Assembly: GCA_039583695.1 (NCBI GenBank)
Contig: JAVKSL010000028.1
Coordinates: 1 to 31,991, forward strand
Length of the DNA: 31,991 nt
DNA from: JAVKSL01 sp039583695
Lineage (GTDB): Bacteria; Actinomycetota; Acidimicrobiia; Acidimicrobiales; JAJPHD01
Direction: 5' to 3'
The notes beneath the pieces are model-generated. The model was given only the letters and a program-made list of their open reading frames with translations, searched no databases and was not told the origin of the DNA. Of the stretch, positions 1 through 8,082 are shown one piece after another (position 1 is the first letter of the stretch; every line of letters starts with the position of its first letter). Position numbers and translations under genes: made by a program.

Positions 1-1
1 G

Positions 2-52
2 AACAATCCGCTGCTCCGGGACGTTCTGGCTGGTGAAGGTGGGTCTACCTAG
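2..52 (+). CDS. possible C-terminal tail of an upstream gene
   Basis: One frame is open from the window edge to a TAG stop and would encode a 16-residue tail reading NNPLLRDVLAGEGGST. It would end 55 bases before the next gene. The composition looks protein-like, but the stretch is far too short to assign a family, and it could be chance. No start codon is needed because the gene would begin outside the window. Confidence 0.3.
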   Translation, partial: NNPLLRDVLAGEGGST

Positions 53-74
53 CCCAGCCCACGTAACTTCGGCC

Positions 75-80
75 TAGGCT
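75..80 (+). promoter_or_regulatory. candidate -10 element of the reductase gene
   Basis: TAGGCT, the same hexamer that precedes several genes here, lies 27 bases before the ATG at 108. A GAGAGAGG Shine-Dalgarno follows at about 91-98, so this transcript would carry a short leader and would not be leaderless. I see no convincing -35. Confidence 0.35.
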
Positions 81-107
81 ATCTCCGGCAAGAGAGAGGT
101 CCGTGAC

Positions 108-1346
108 ATGACCACAGAAATGACGTTCGTGATAGTTGGCGCCGGCTTGGCCGGGGCCAAGGTTGCCGAGGGCTTGCGCACCGAGGGTTTTGACGGCCGG
201 GTGGTCCTCGTCGGTGCTGAGGCCGAGCGGCCCTACGACCGCCCCCCGCTGTCCAAGGCCTACCTGCAGGGAAGCATGGACAAGGAGGAGATCTACATCC
301 ACCCCGAAGGTTGGTACGCGGAGCACGAGGTCGATCTACGTATCGACTCCCGGGTCACCGCTATCGACCGGCATGCCCACCAGGTGGGCCTGAGCAGCGG
401 TGAGCTGATCGCCTACGACAAGGCCGTGCTTGCCACCGGCTCCTCGCCACGACGCCTGGCCGTGCCCGGAGCCGACTTCGATGGGGTGCTCTACCTGAGG
501 GGGGTGACTGACTGCGAGGCGATCAAGGCGGCATTCGCCACCGCCAAGCGAGCCGCCATCATCGGCGCTGGCTGGATCGGCCTCGAGACGGCGGCGGCGG
601 CACGGGCCGCGGGTGTGGAGGTCACGGTGCTCGAGATGGCGAGACTGCCGTTGCTGGGCGTGCTCGGCCCCGAGGTGGCGGAGATCTACGCGGCCCTGCA
701 CAGCGAGCACGGCGTAGAGCTGAGGATGGGTGTGCAGGTGGCCGAGGTCACTGGCAAGGCTCACCGGGCTGATGGGGTGCGCCTCGCCGATGGCAGCCGC
801 GTGGACGCCGATGTGGTGGTGGTTGGTGTTGGTATCACTCCCAATACCGAGCTGGCTGCGGCGGCCGGACTCAGTGTCGACAACGGGGTCCTCGTGGACG
901 AGCACCTTTGTAGCTCCGACCCCGACGTCTTCGCGATCGGGGACGTGGCCAACGCCTACTACCCCCTCCTACGCCGCCACCTCCGCCTCGAGCACTGGGC
1001 AGCCGCCCTCAACCAGGGGCCGGTGGCCGCGGCCAACATGGCAGGCCGCACCACCACCTACGACCAGGTCCCCTACTTCTACTCCGACCAGTACGACATG
1101 GGGATGGAGTACTCGGGCTATGTGGAGGCCGGCCGTTACGACGAGGTCGTCTTCCGCGGCGACGTTGCAGGGCGTGAGCTCGTAGCGTTCTGGGTCCGCG
1201 ATGGTCGGGTCCTGGCGGGCATGAATGTCAACGTCTGGGACGTCACCGACGCAATCGCCGCCCTTGTCCGTTCGGGCGCCAAGCTCGACCTCGGTCGACT
1301 GGCCGACACCGGCGTCGCTTTGGAGGACCTGATACCGGGGGACTAA
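108..1346 (+). CDS. FAD-dependent oxidoreductase, ferredoxin/rubredoxin reductase type
   Basis: The protein has 412 residues. It is a pyridine-nucleotide-disulfide-oxidoreductase-fold flavoprotein that would pass electrons from NAD(P)H through FAD to a small iron-sulfur protein. The FAD-binding GAGLAG motif is at residues 11-16, followed by RPYDRPPLSK at 41-50, typical of ferredoxin reductases of dioxygenase and P450 systems. The second, NAD-binding GAGWIG motif is at 153-158. An AIGDVA motif near residue 277 is the usual second FAD contact. The length is normal for the family. The ATG is preceded by GAGAGAGG at good spacing. No ferredoxin, P450 or dioxygenase gene lies next to it, so the electron acceptor is unknown. 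The next gene starts 9 bases downstream, suggesting co-transcription. Confidence 0.88.
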   Translation: MTTEMTFVIVGAGLAGAKVAEGLRTEGFDGRVVLVGAEAERPYDRPPLSKAYLQGSMDKEEIYIHPEGWYAEHEVDLRIDSRVTAIDRHAHQVGLSSGELIAYDKAVLATGSSPRRLAVPGADFDGVLYLRGVTDCEAIKAAFATAKRAAIIGAGWIGLETAAAARAAGVEVTVLEMARLPLLGVLGPEVAEIYAALHSEHGVELRMGVQVAEVTGKAHRADGVRLADGSRVDADVVVVGVGITPNTELAAAAGLSVDNGVLVDEHLCSSDPDVFAIGDVANAYYPLLRRHLRLEHWAAALNQGPVAAANMAGRTTTYDQVPYFYSDQYDMGMEYSGYVEAGRYDEVVFRGDVAGRELVAFWVRDGRVLAGMNVNVWDVTDAIAALVRSGAKLDLGRLADTGVALEDLIPGD

Positions 1347-1355
1347 AAGTGGAGG

Positions 1356-2105
1356 ATGCGCCGCCTGTTGCCCCTTCCGGTCCAGGACAAGGTGGATCTC
1401 GACGTCGCCTACTGGGTGGACGACCCCGGAAGCCAGCACGTGCGGGCGATGATGGTGGCCAGCGCCGACGGCGCGGCCCAGGCAAGCGGACGCAGCGCCG
1501 GGCTGTCCGGTCCGGCCGACAGAGCATTGTTCGCCCTGTTGCGCAGCCACGCCGACGTGGTGCTGGTGGGGGCGGGGACGGCGCGCGCCGAGGGCTATGG
1601 AGGCGCCAAGCCCTCGTTACGACGCCAGGCCTGGCGTGAGGCGCATGGTCTGTCCGGAGCCCCACCCATAGCCGTAGTGACCCGCAGCGCGGCGCTCCGC
1701 CTCGACGGCCCGTTGTTCACCGACACCTTGGCCCGCCCGATCATCATCACCCAGGCCGGGGCGCCCGAAAGACGGCTTGAGGAGCTGGTCAAGCGCGCCG
1801 AGGTGATAGTCGCCGGGGAGGGGGACGTGGATCTCGCCGCTGCCCTCGACGCCTTGGCCGAGCGGGACCTGCGCCGGGTCAGCTGCGAGGGCGGCCCACA
1901 CCTGCTGGCCGGGGTCGCGGCCGTTGGGCGCCTCGACGAGCTGTGCCTGACCATCTCGCCGATCGTCCTCGCCGGTCCAGCGACGCGCATCCTCGACGGT
2001 CCGCCCCTCGAGCCGCCTGGCGATCTGGTCCTCGCGCACGTGCTCGAGGAGGACGGTGCGTTGTTCCTGCGCTACGTGCGCGCAGGAGCACGGGAGAGAG
2101 ATTGA
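1356..2105 (+). CDS. RibD C-terminal domain (dihydrofolate-reductase-like) reductase
   Basis: The 249-residue protein resembles the reductase half of RibD, which reduces the ribosyl side chain of the pyrimidine intermediate of riboflavin synthesis. Visible signatures are MMVASADGA near residue 30, the GLSGPADRALFALLRSHADVVLVGAGTARAEGYG stretch in two parts around residues 47-80, and CEGGPHLLAG near 180. The deaminase half of RibD is absent. Stand-alone RibD_C proteins are common in actinobacteria and are often annotated as pyrimidine reductase without proof. The ATG directly follows GTGGAGG, so ribosome-binding spacing is tight. The gene trails the flavoprotein by 9 bases and probably shares its transcript. 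It converges with folP2. Confidence 0.82.
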   Translation: MRRLLPLPVQDKVDLDVAYWVDDPGSQHVRAMMVASADGAAQASGRSAGLSGPADRALFALLRSHADVVLVGAGTARAEGYGGAKPSLRRQAWREAHGLSGAPPIAVVTRSAALRLDGPLFTDTLARPIIITQAGAPERRLEELVKRAEVIVAGEGDVDLAAALDALAERDLRRVSCEGGPHLLAGVAAVGRLDELCLTISPIVLAGPATRILDGPPLEPPGDLVLAHVLEEDGALFLRYVRAGARERD

Positions 2106-2149
2106 CCGCGGTGCTCCTCCAACAAGCGCCCACTCGGGGAGCGTCTCGT

Positions 2150-3022
2150 TCAGCGCAGGCCGCGGCGGGCGACAGCCGGGGGGCGGTCGGCGCGAATCGA
2201 AGCAACCATGTCGAGTGCCTGGCGGGTCTCGGCCACGTTGTGGGCCCGGAAGACCCTGACGCCGAGCCAGGCGGCAACTGCGGTGGCGGCCAAGGTGCCC
2301 GGCAGGCGCGCCCCCGTAGGAAGGTTCAGGGTCTCGCCCACGAAGTCCTTGTTGGACAGCGCCACCAGCACCGGCCAACCGGTGGCGACGAGTGCGCCGA
2401 GGTGGTTGGTGAGGGCAAGGGACTGGGTAGTGGTCTTGCCGAAGTCATGGCCCGGGTCGATCAGGATGGCATCGGGTCGCACGCCCGCCTCGACTGCCCG
2501 GGCCGCCAGAGCGGTGACCGTGCCGACTACGTCGGACACCAGGTCGGCGTAGACCGGGTGATCAGGGTCGGTCCTCGGCGGCAGGTGGCCAGCGTGGGTA
2601 CACACGAGGCCCGCCCCCGCGGCCGCAGCGACTTGGGCCAGATGCGGGTCATGGCCCTCCCAGGCGTCGTTCACCAGGTTGGCGCCGGCGTCCAGGGCAG
2701 CCCTGGCTACCTCGGCCCGCCAGGTGTCGACGCTGATCACCGCCGCGGGCCGGCGGGCCCGCAGCGCGGCGATGACCTCGACCACCCGCTCGACCTCCTG
2801 GTCGACCGATACGGCCTCGCCCTCGCCTCCGGCCCGGACGGCCCCGATATCGACGATCCCCGCACCCGCATCCAACGCCCGCTCGGCAGCGGTCAGAGCC
2901 GCGCCGAGGGCGTAGGTGGCGCCGTTGTCGTAGAACGAGTCGCGGGTCCGGTTGACGATCCCCATCACCACCAGCTCCTCTGGGGGGAAGGTCCTCGAGC
3001 CGAGGCGCAGTGGTCTAGCCAT
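2150..3022 (-). CDS. folP2: FolP2-like dihydropteroate synthase paralogue
   Basis: The protein has 290 residues in the dihydropteroate-synthase TIM-barrel family, which makes the pterin-pABA bond of folate. MGIVNRTRDSFYDNG replaces the usual MGILNVTPDSFSDGG, VDIGAVRAGGE replaces the DIGGESTRPG loop, and ALSNKDFVGETL replaces the canonical SRKSFIG segment. From memory these are the features of mycobacterial FolP2 (M. tuberculosis Rv1207), reported to lack DHPS activity, so true folate synthesis is doubtful. I chose the ATG at 3022 because AAGGAG lies 11 bases upstream and the N-terminus then matches the family. An in-frame ATGATG at 3070 overlaps the pafC stop (TGATG) and would add 16 residues. 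It is the last gene of the pafB-pafC-folP2 unit. Confidence 0.85.
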   Translation of the reverse strand: MARPLRLGSRTFPPEELVVMGIVNRTRDSFYDNGATYALGAALTAAERALDAGAGIVDIGAVRAGGEGEAVSVDQEVERVVEVIAALRARRPAAVISVDTWRAEVARAALDAGANLVNDAWEGHDPHLAQVAAAAGAGLVCTHAGHLPPRTDPDHPVYADLVSDVVGTVTALAARAVEAGVRPDAILIDPGHDFGKTTTQSLALTNHLGALVATGWPVLVALSNKDFVGETLNLPTGARLPGTLAATAVAAWLGVRVFRAHNVAETRQALDMVASIRADRPPAVARRGLR

Positions 3023-3036
3023 CGCTTCGAGAGCTC

Positions 3037-3079
3037 CTTGTCGTGATGGTGTGCGTTTTTCGTCCATCATCACGACAAG
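3037..3079 (-). promoter_or_regulatory. 12-bp perfect inverted repeat before folP2
   Basis: CTTGTCGTGATG at 3037-3048 is the exact reverse complement of CATCACGACAAG at 3068-3079, separated by 19 bases. In the minus-strand mRNA the first arm covers the pafC stop and the alternative folP2 ATG at 3070. The second arm runs into the AAGGAG ribosome-binding site at 3034-3039. It could fold into a hairpin that controls folP2 translation, or it could be a protein-binding operator. Confidence 0.55.
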
Positions 3080-4050
3080 AACGCATCGCGGGTGTAAATC
3101 CGGAGGAGACGGGCGGCGGCCTGGCTCCCCAGCGCGACCAGATCGGGAGGGTCGAGCACCTGGGCGTCGGGTCCCAGCCGGAGCAGCAGGCGCTCCAGCC
3201 ACGCCAGCCCGCCCACGGCGAGCGTCACTCGCAGACGGCCATCCTCGACGGACTCCGAGCTGAGCGTGGGGTAGCTCTCCACAACCCAGCTGTCCTGCAC
3301 GGGGACAACCAAGGTCACCACCCGCGCCTCCGGCCCAGGAACGAAAGCCTCAGGAACCGGGCCGTGGCCCGCCGGCACGGGTGAGCGGGTGGCAGGAACC
3401 CGGAACGGAGGGGCCGCCTCGAGGCGCTCCCCGCTCCCCACTGCGGTCCGCACCCGGTCGACCCGGAACAGGCGCCGACCGCCCGCCAGATGGCACCATC
3501 CGTCCAGGTACCAGTGCCCGTCGCGCACGAACACCGCCGTCGGGTCCACCCGGCGCTCGGTGAGCTCGTCACGTGACTCGGAGTAATAAGTGATGTCCAG
3601 GCTCTCGCCCACCCCGACGCTCCGCCGGACCACCTCGAGCAGCGGAGGATCATCCACCTCGACCGCGATCCGGGCGCCGAGCACCCCCTCCAGCTTGGCC
3701 AGCGCCCGGGCCAGCGCCCCCTCAGGGTCAGCGCCCGGGACTGCCAGGATCGCCCGAGCCGAGGCAGCGAGGGTGAATCCCTCCGACGCGGTCAGCCGCT
3801 GGGGGCGAGTCAGCTGGATCCCCATGTTGGCGCTCACCCACCCATCGGAGACAAGCAGCTCCATCAGCACATCGGGCGTATATGGCGGCAAACCGCAACA
3901 GGCAGCCATCTCCAGCATCTGGACCACCTCGTCCTCCGACAGACCGAAGCGCTCGGCCACCTCGGTCGTGGCCGCGCCACCCACCGACACCAACCAGGGG
4001 ATCATCGCCAGGAGAAGGCGAAGCCGTTCACCCACCGTGCGGCCTGGCAT
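3070..4050 (-). CDS. pafC: WYL-domain transcriptional regulator, PafC type
   Basis: The 326-residue protein has an N-terminal winged-helix-like region (about 1-100). A WYL domain follows, with LDITYYSESRDELTERRVDP around residue 170, then a DGHWYLDGWCHLAGGRRLFRVDR-type core and a C-terminal WCX extension. PafB and PafC form a heterodimer that activates the RecA/LexA-independent DNA-damage response in mycobacteria. The ATG overlaps the pafB stop as TGATG, which implies translational coupling and near-equal amounts of both subunits. In mycobacteria the pair lies near pafA and the Pup-proteasome genes. No such gene is in this window, and here the pair leads into folP2. Confidence 0.85.
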   Translation of the reverse strand: MPGRTVGERLRLLLAMIPWLVSVGGAATTEVAERFGLSEDEVVQMLEMAACCGLPPYTPDVLMELLVSDGWVSANMGIQLTRPQRLTASEGFTLAASARAILAVPGADPEGALARALAKLEGVLGARIAVEVDDPPLLEVVRRSVGVGESLDITYYSESRDELTERRVDPTAVFVRDGHWYLDGWCHLAGGRRLFRVDRVRTAVGSGERLEAAPPFRVPATRSPVPAGHGPVPEAFVPGPEARVVTLVVPVQDSWVVESYPTLSSESVEDGRLRVTLAVGGLAWLERLLLRLGPDAQVLDPPDLVALGSQAAARLLRIYTRDAFLS

Positions 4051-4955
4051 CAGCTGAGCATCGCTTCCAACCAGTCGGTCACCGCTTGGCGAAGCACAGG
4101 CGGGCCGAGAACCACTGCATGATCCAACAGACCGAGCACCCAGGAGCGAAATGCTCCCACGTTGACCACGGCCAGGCGAACCACGATCGAGTTGTCCGGG
4201 CGCCTCTCCACGACCCCCTCGGGACCCAGCTGAGCCGCGACGCCATCCGCCAGCACGTGATCCACCAAGACCTCGGCCACCCCCACCTCATCACCGCCCA
4301 GACGCCACGGCGCCTGATCGGCGACCGTAGCCCCCGCGGGAGGGACGAAAGAGCCTTCCGGGCCCAGCTCAAGACCTGCCGACATCCGATCCACCCTGAA
4401 GGTCCGGGGCTCCTGGCTGTTGTGGTCCAGGCCCATCAGGTACCACCGACCATGCCGGAAGGCCAGCGCATGAGGGTCGACCATGCGTTGGCGCCCCCGA
4501 TACACGAAGCTCACCGCAGCGTGGGAGCGAAGCGCCTGGTGCAGGGCCGGAAGAGCCGGCAGCGCCGGCAGCGCGGCCAGGGCCACCGGGGCATCGCGCT
4601 CCATGACGCCCAGCTTCAACAGAGCGTCTCGACCGGTAGGATCATCGAGATGAACGCCGGCAACGGCCAGGTTCAGGGCGACCTGCTCGTCGAGCGCGAG
4701 GCCCAGGTCGGGCAGGTAGTACTCCTCGGGCACGATCCGGTAGCCAGTCTGGGTCGGGTCCCCGGGGATCGGACCCATGGTGAGGGGTATGCCCTCGTCG
4801 CGCAAGGTTCGCTTGTCCCGTTCGAAGGCCTGCCGACGAGAAGCCTCAGCTTGGGGATAGCCGCCGACCTCTGCGACGATCTCGTTGAGCGTCAGCAGCC
4901 GCTTGGTGTCCAGCAGCACCAGCACCAGGTCGCACAGCCGCTCCAAGCGGTCCAC
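4050..4955 (-). CDS. pafB: WYL-domain transcriptional regulator, PafB type
   Basis: The 301-residue protein begins with a winged helix-turn-helix (MDRLERLCDLVLVLLDTKR, then RQAFERDKRTLRDEGIPL near residues 40-60). A YYLPDLGLALDEQVALNLA segment near 80-100 and a WYL domain (VSFVYRGRQRMVDPHAL, RHGRWYLMGLDHNSQEPRTFRVDR) follow. It would pair with PafC to sense a ligand, probably single-stranded DNA, and activate DNA-repair promoters. The start is GTG at 4955, seven bases downstream of a TAGGGT -10, so the operon mRNA is probably leaderless. Both the pafB/pafC and pafC/folP2 junctions contain TGATG. Confidence 0.86.
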   Translation of the reverse strand: MDRLERLCDLVLVLLDTKRLLTLNEIVAEVGGYPQAEASRRQAFERDKRTLRDEGIPLTMGPIPGDPTQTGYRIVPEEYYLPDLGLALDEQVALNLAVAGVHLDDPTGRDALLKLGVMERDAPVALAALPALPALPALHQALRSHAAVSFVYRGRQRMVDPHALAFRHGRWYLMGLDHNSQEPRTFRVDRMSAGLELGPEGSFVPPAGATVADQAPWRLGGDEVGVAEVLVDHVLADGVAAQLGPEGVVERRPDNSIVVRLAVVNVGAFRSWVLGLLDHAVVLGPPVLRQAVTDWLEAMLS

Positions 4956-4968
4956 CCGGGGGACCCTA
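4956..4968 (-). promoter_or_regulatory. leaderless -10 of the pafBC-folP2 operon
   Basis: On the minus strand TAGGGT (4963-4968) is followed by seven bases and then the GTG of pafB. This spacing places the transcription start at or beside the first base of the start codon. There is no Shine-Dalgarno. Confidence 0.6.
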
Positions 4969-4997
4969 GCGCCCCACCAAACTCAGGCCGAGCGGCG

Positions 4998-5078
4998 CCA
5001 GGCCACCCAGGCCAGCCAGGCCACCCAGGCGAGCCAGGCCACCCAGGCCACCCGGGCGAGCCAGACCACCCGGGCGAG
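4998..5078. repeat. 9-bp minisatellite, nine imperfect units
   Basis: Nine consecutive 9-base units of the form CCAGGCCAC, CCAGGCCAG, CCAGGCGAG or CCGGGCGAG fill most of the gap between the divergent genes pafB and ctaG. The period is a multiple of three, so one frame reads as Gln-Ala-Thr/Ser repeats. The array lies in a divergent intergenic region with no supported gene across it, so it is more likely non-coding. Confidence 0.85.
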
Positions 5079-5105
5079 CCCGACCTAGGGAGCGAGGGCT
5101 GACCT

Positions 5106-5972
5106 GTGCCAATCCCCTACTCTGTGCACCCACTTGCCTGGGGGGTGGCGGTTGCCTGCCTCGGCGCCTACTGGTTGGCCCTGCATCGCCTGGGCCCCAT
5201 CCACTCGCCCACCTCCAAGGCGGCCACCGCGGGGCAGGTGGCCGCCTACCTCGGCGGGGTCTTCGCCCTCTGGGCCGCTATGGCCTGGCCGGTCGCAGAC
5301 CTGTCCCGGGACATCTCCGCTATCGCACATGTCGCCCAACAGCTCCTCTTGGTCATGGCGGTCCCCCCGCTTATCCTGCTGGGCCTTCCCCGGTGGCTGC
5401 TGGCGCTGGGCGCCAGCTCACCCCGAGCCGAAGCCGCGCTGCGCATCATCACCCACCCGGTTGTGGCCATCGTGGTCTTCAACGTGGCCCTGGTCGCCGC
5501 CTGGCTCCCGCCGGTCGTAGCCGCCGAGGCGCGCTGGGCCGGTGTGGCGGACGCGGATCACCTCTGCCTGCTGATCGCCGGCTTCGTCATGTGGATCCCC
5601 GCCACCCGGCTGGTGCCCGGAACCCGACCGCTGTCGGTGGCCGCTCGGATCGGTTACCTGTTCGCCCAGTCGGTGGTCTTCAACTTCCCTGCGCTCATCC
5701 TGATATTTGCCCACAACCCCCTTTACCCGGTGTACGCGTCCCACGTGCACGCCGTGCTCGGCATCGACGGGCGCACCGACCAGCAGATTGCCGGAGCGGT
5801 GGCCAAGGTGATTGGTTTCGGTACCCTCATCGGGGCCGCGGCCATCATCCTCAACCGAGGCTGGCGGGCCGAGGAGCAAGGTGCCGACCCCGATCCCTTG
5901 CTGTGGGAAGATGTCGAGCGGGAGCTACGCCGGCTGGAGCGGCGGTCGAAGGGGACCACGGACGCGAGCTAG
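5106..5972 (+). CDS. ctaG: cytochrome c oxidase assembly factor CtaG (caa3 type)
   Basis: The 288-residue, largely hydrophobic protein has about seven predicted membrane helices. The AHVAQQLLLVMAVPPLILLG region near residues 75-95 and the HNPLYPVYASHVHAVLGI region near 200-220 carry the histidines and the pattern of the CtaG_BacSub family. That family is needed to assemble caa3-type cytochrome oxidase, probably in copper delivery. It is unrelated to the proteobacterial Cox11-type CtaG. The GTG start follows GGGAGCGAGGG. No oxidase subunit genes are nearby. The last 30 residues are charged and probably cytoplasmic. Confidence 0.85.
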   Translation: MPIPYSVHPLAWGVAVACLGAYWLALHRLGPIHSPTSKAATAGQVAAYLGGVFALWAAMAWPVADLSRDISAIAHVAQQLLLVMAVPPLILLGLPRWLLALGASSPRAEAALRIITHPVVAIVVFNVALVAAWLPPVVAAEARWAGVADADHLCLLIAGFVMWIPATRLVPGTRPLSVAARIGYLFAQSVVFNFPALILIFAHNPLYPVYASHVHAVLGIDGRTDQQIAGAVAKVIGFGTLIGAAAIILNRGWRAEEQGADPDPLLWEDVERELRRLERRSKGTTDAS

Positions 5973-6000
5973 TCCTTCGGGGGCCTGGAGTGGGAACCGA

Positions 6001-6021
6001 CTCGGGGGGTGAGCCCCCGAG
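6001..6021 (+). terminator. GC-rich hairpin after ctaG
   Basis: CTCGGGGG (6001-6008) pairs perfectly with CCCCCGAG (6014-6021) around a five-base loop, 28 bases after the ctaG stop. No T-run follows, so this would be a U-less terminator, which is usual in actinobacteria. Confidence 0.5.
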
Positions 6022-6074
6022 CACCCCCCAGACCGTCAGCACGGGTCGTGAGTGGCTGCAGGACTGAGGGCGGG

Positions 6075-6125
6075 TAGACTTGATTTCGCTGCTGCTACGC
6101 GCCGTGACGGCGGGCGAACAGCAGC
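6075..6125 (+). promoter_or_regulatory. typA -10 and leader stem-loop
   Basis: TAGACT at 6075-6080 is a candidate -10 with no clear -35. The transcribed leader would contain a nested hairpin. The outer stem is GCTGCTG (6088-6094) with CAGCAGC (6119-6125), and the inner stem is CGCC with GGCG around GTGAC (6100-6112). The typA ATG follows 28 bases later, so the hairpin does not mask the ribosome-binding site. Confidence 0.4.
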
Positions 6126-6153
6126 TACCCCCAACACGAGAGAGACTCCTGAC

Positions 6154-8070
6154 ATGCCTACGCGCTCTGACCTGCGCAACCTGGCCATAGTGGCCCACGT
6201 GGACCACGGCAAGACGACACTGGTCGACGCCATGCTGCGCCAATCCGGGGTGTTCCGGGCCAACCAGGAGGTAGCCGAGCGGGTCATGGACTCCATGGAC
6301 CTCGAGCGGGAGAAGGGGATCACCATCCTGGCCAAGCAGACCGCCCTGCCCTACAAGGGGGTCAAGCTGAACATCGTGGACACGCCGGGCCACGCCGACT
6401 TCGGGGGCGAGGTGGAGCGGGGCCTGTCGATGGTGGACGGCATCTTGTTGCTGGTGGACGCGGCAGAGGGCCCGCTGCCCCAGACCCGCTTCGTGCTGCG
6501 CAAGGCGCTCGAGGCCGCCCTGCCGATCGTCGTGGTCATCAACAAGGTCGACCGGGCCGATGCTCGTCCAGCCGAGGTGCTGGACGCGGTGTACGACTTG
6601 TTCATCGACCTCGGAGCCGACGGCGACCAGCTGGACTTCCCCGTGGCCTATAGCTGTGCCCGTGCTGGCTGGGCGGTGCTGGACCAACCGCCGCTAGGCG
6701 TCGCGGCGGTCCCCGAGGGATCGGACGGGACGCTCGGCCCGCTGATGGACTTGGTGTTGAGCCATGTGCCTGCGCCGGTATACGAGGAGGGACATCCCTT
6801 TCAGGCGCTGGTGACCAACCTGGACGCCTCCCCATATCTGGGGCGCCTGGCGATCTGCCGGGTGGTGCAGGGACATCTCCGCCGCGGCGCCCAGGTTGCG
6901 TGGTGCCGGCGGGACGGCAGCATCGAGCGAGCCAAGGCTGCCGAGGTGTTCGTCACCGAAGCGCTGGACCGGGTCGAGGCCGCCGAGGTGGGCCCGGGCG
7001 AGATCGTGGCGATTGCCGGGCTGGCGGAGGTCACCATCGGGGAGACACTCGCCGACCCCGAGGACCCTAGGCCGCTTCCGCGCCTGAGCGTCGACGAGCC
7101 AAGCCTGTCGATGACCTTCGGTGTGAACACGTCCCCTCTGGTGGGTAAGAGCTCACGCACCGGGAAGAAGCTGACCGCCCGGCTGATCAAGAGCCGCCTG
7201 GACGCCGAGCTGGTGGGGAACGTCTCGATCCGGGTGCTGCCGACTGAGCGCCCGGATACCTGGGAGGTCCAGGGGCGCGGAGAGCTGGCGCTGGCAGTGC
7301 TGGTCGAGCTGATGCGCCGGGAGGGCTTCGAGCTGACTGTGGGTAAGCCGCAAGTGCTGACCCGGCTCATCGACGGCAAGCTGCACGAGCCGGTCGAGCG
7401 CTTGGAGGTGGATGTTCCTGACGAGCACTTCGGGACCCTCACCACGCTGTTGGCCATCCGCAAGGGCCGCCTGGAGAAGGTGGTCAACCACGGAGGGGCC
7501 GGTGGCGAAGGCCAGGATCCGGCTGGGTCCGGCTGGGTCCGCATGGAGCTGACGATCCCTGCCCGGGGCCTCATCGGCATCCGCACCGAGGTGCTCACAC
7601 AGACCCGGGGCACAGCCCAGATCCACCATGCTTTCTCCGGCTGGGAGCCCTGGGCTGGGGAGATGCGCGGTCGGGCCAGCGGGAGCCTCGTGTCAGACCG
7701 GGCAGGGATGACCAGCACCTATGCGCTGATGAACCTCCAGGAGCGAGGGTCGCTCCTAGTCGGTCCAGGTGAGCAGGTCTACGAGGGCATGGTCATCGGG
7801 GAGTCCTCCCGCGGCGACGACATGGACGTGAACCCAACCAAGGAACGCAAGCTAACCAACATGCGCTCCTCCACCTCCGAGGAGCTCGTGCGCCTCACGC
7901 CCCCGCAAAAGCTCACCCTGGAGGCCGCCCTCGAGCTGATCACCGAGGACGAGTGCGTGGAGGTGACCGCGGATGCTGTACGGGTGCGCAAGGTGGTCCT
8001 CTCTGGGGCGGAGCGCGGGCGTCACCGCTCGGTCCGCTCCCGGGCCGAGCTCACCGCCAACGCGGGCTGA
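6154..8070 (+). CDS. typA: ribosome-associated GTPase TypA/BipA
   Basis: The 638-residue translational GTPase has the EF-G-like order of domains: GTPase (1-200), beta-barrel, two alpha/beta domains and a C-terminal ribosome-binding domain. The P-loop AHVDHGKT is at residues 14-21, DTPGH at 76-80 and NKVD at 130-133. RGLIGIRTEVLTQTRGTA in the C-terminal third and the near-terminal KALTLEAALEL-like segment (here KLTLEAALELITEDECVEVT) are characteristic of the family. TypA assists ribosome assembly and stress or cold adaptation. I chose the ATG at 6154 because MPTRSDLRNLAIVAHVDHGK matches the family N-terminus and GAGAGAGACTCC precedes it. A short insertion near residue 455 is encoded by a duplicated 10-base unit, CCGGCTGGGT. 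Confidence 0.95.
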   Translation: MPTRSDLRNLAIVAHVDHGKTTLVDAMLRQSGVFRANQEVAERVMDSMDLEREKGITILAKQTALPYKGVKLNIVDTPGHADFGGEVERGLSMVDGILLLVDAAEGPLPQTRFVLRKALEAALPIVVVINKVDRADARPAEVLDAVYDLFIDLGADGDQLDFPVAYSCARAGWAVLDQPPLGVAAVPEGSDGTLGPLMDLVLSHVPAPVYEEGHPFQALVTNLDASPYLGRLAICRVVQGHLRRGAQVAWCRRDGSIERAKAAEVFVTEALDRVEAAEVGPGEIVAIAGLAEVTIGETLADPEDPRPLPRLSVDEPSLSMTFGVNTSPLVGKSSRTGKKLTARLIKSRLDAELVGNVSIRVLPTERPDTWEVQGRGELALAVLVELMRREGFELTVGKPQVLTRLIDGKLHEPVERLEVDVPDEHFGTLTTLLAIRKGRLEKVVNHGGAGGEGQDPAGSGWVRMELTIPARGLIGIRTEVLTQTRGTAQIHHAFSGWEPWAGEMRGRASGSLVSDRAGMTSTYALMNLQERGSLLVGPGEQVYEGMVIGESSRGDDMDVNPTKERKLTNMRSSTSEELVRLTPPQKLTLEAALELITEDECVEVTADAVRVRKVVLSGAERGRHRSVRSRAELTANAG

Positions 8071-8082
8071 TACCTGGGTCCC

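Noticed and set aside
3882..5102. A 406-codon plus-strand frame opposite pafB and part of pafC
   Set aside because: Both WYL regulators are well supported. The frame runs into the 9-bp minisatellite, which inflates its length.
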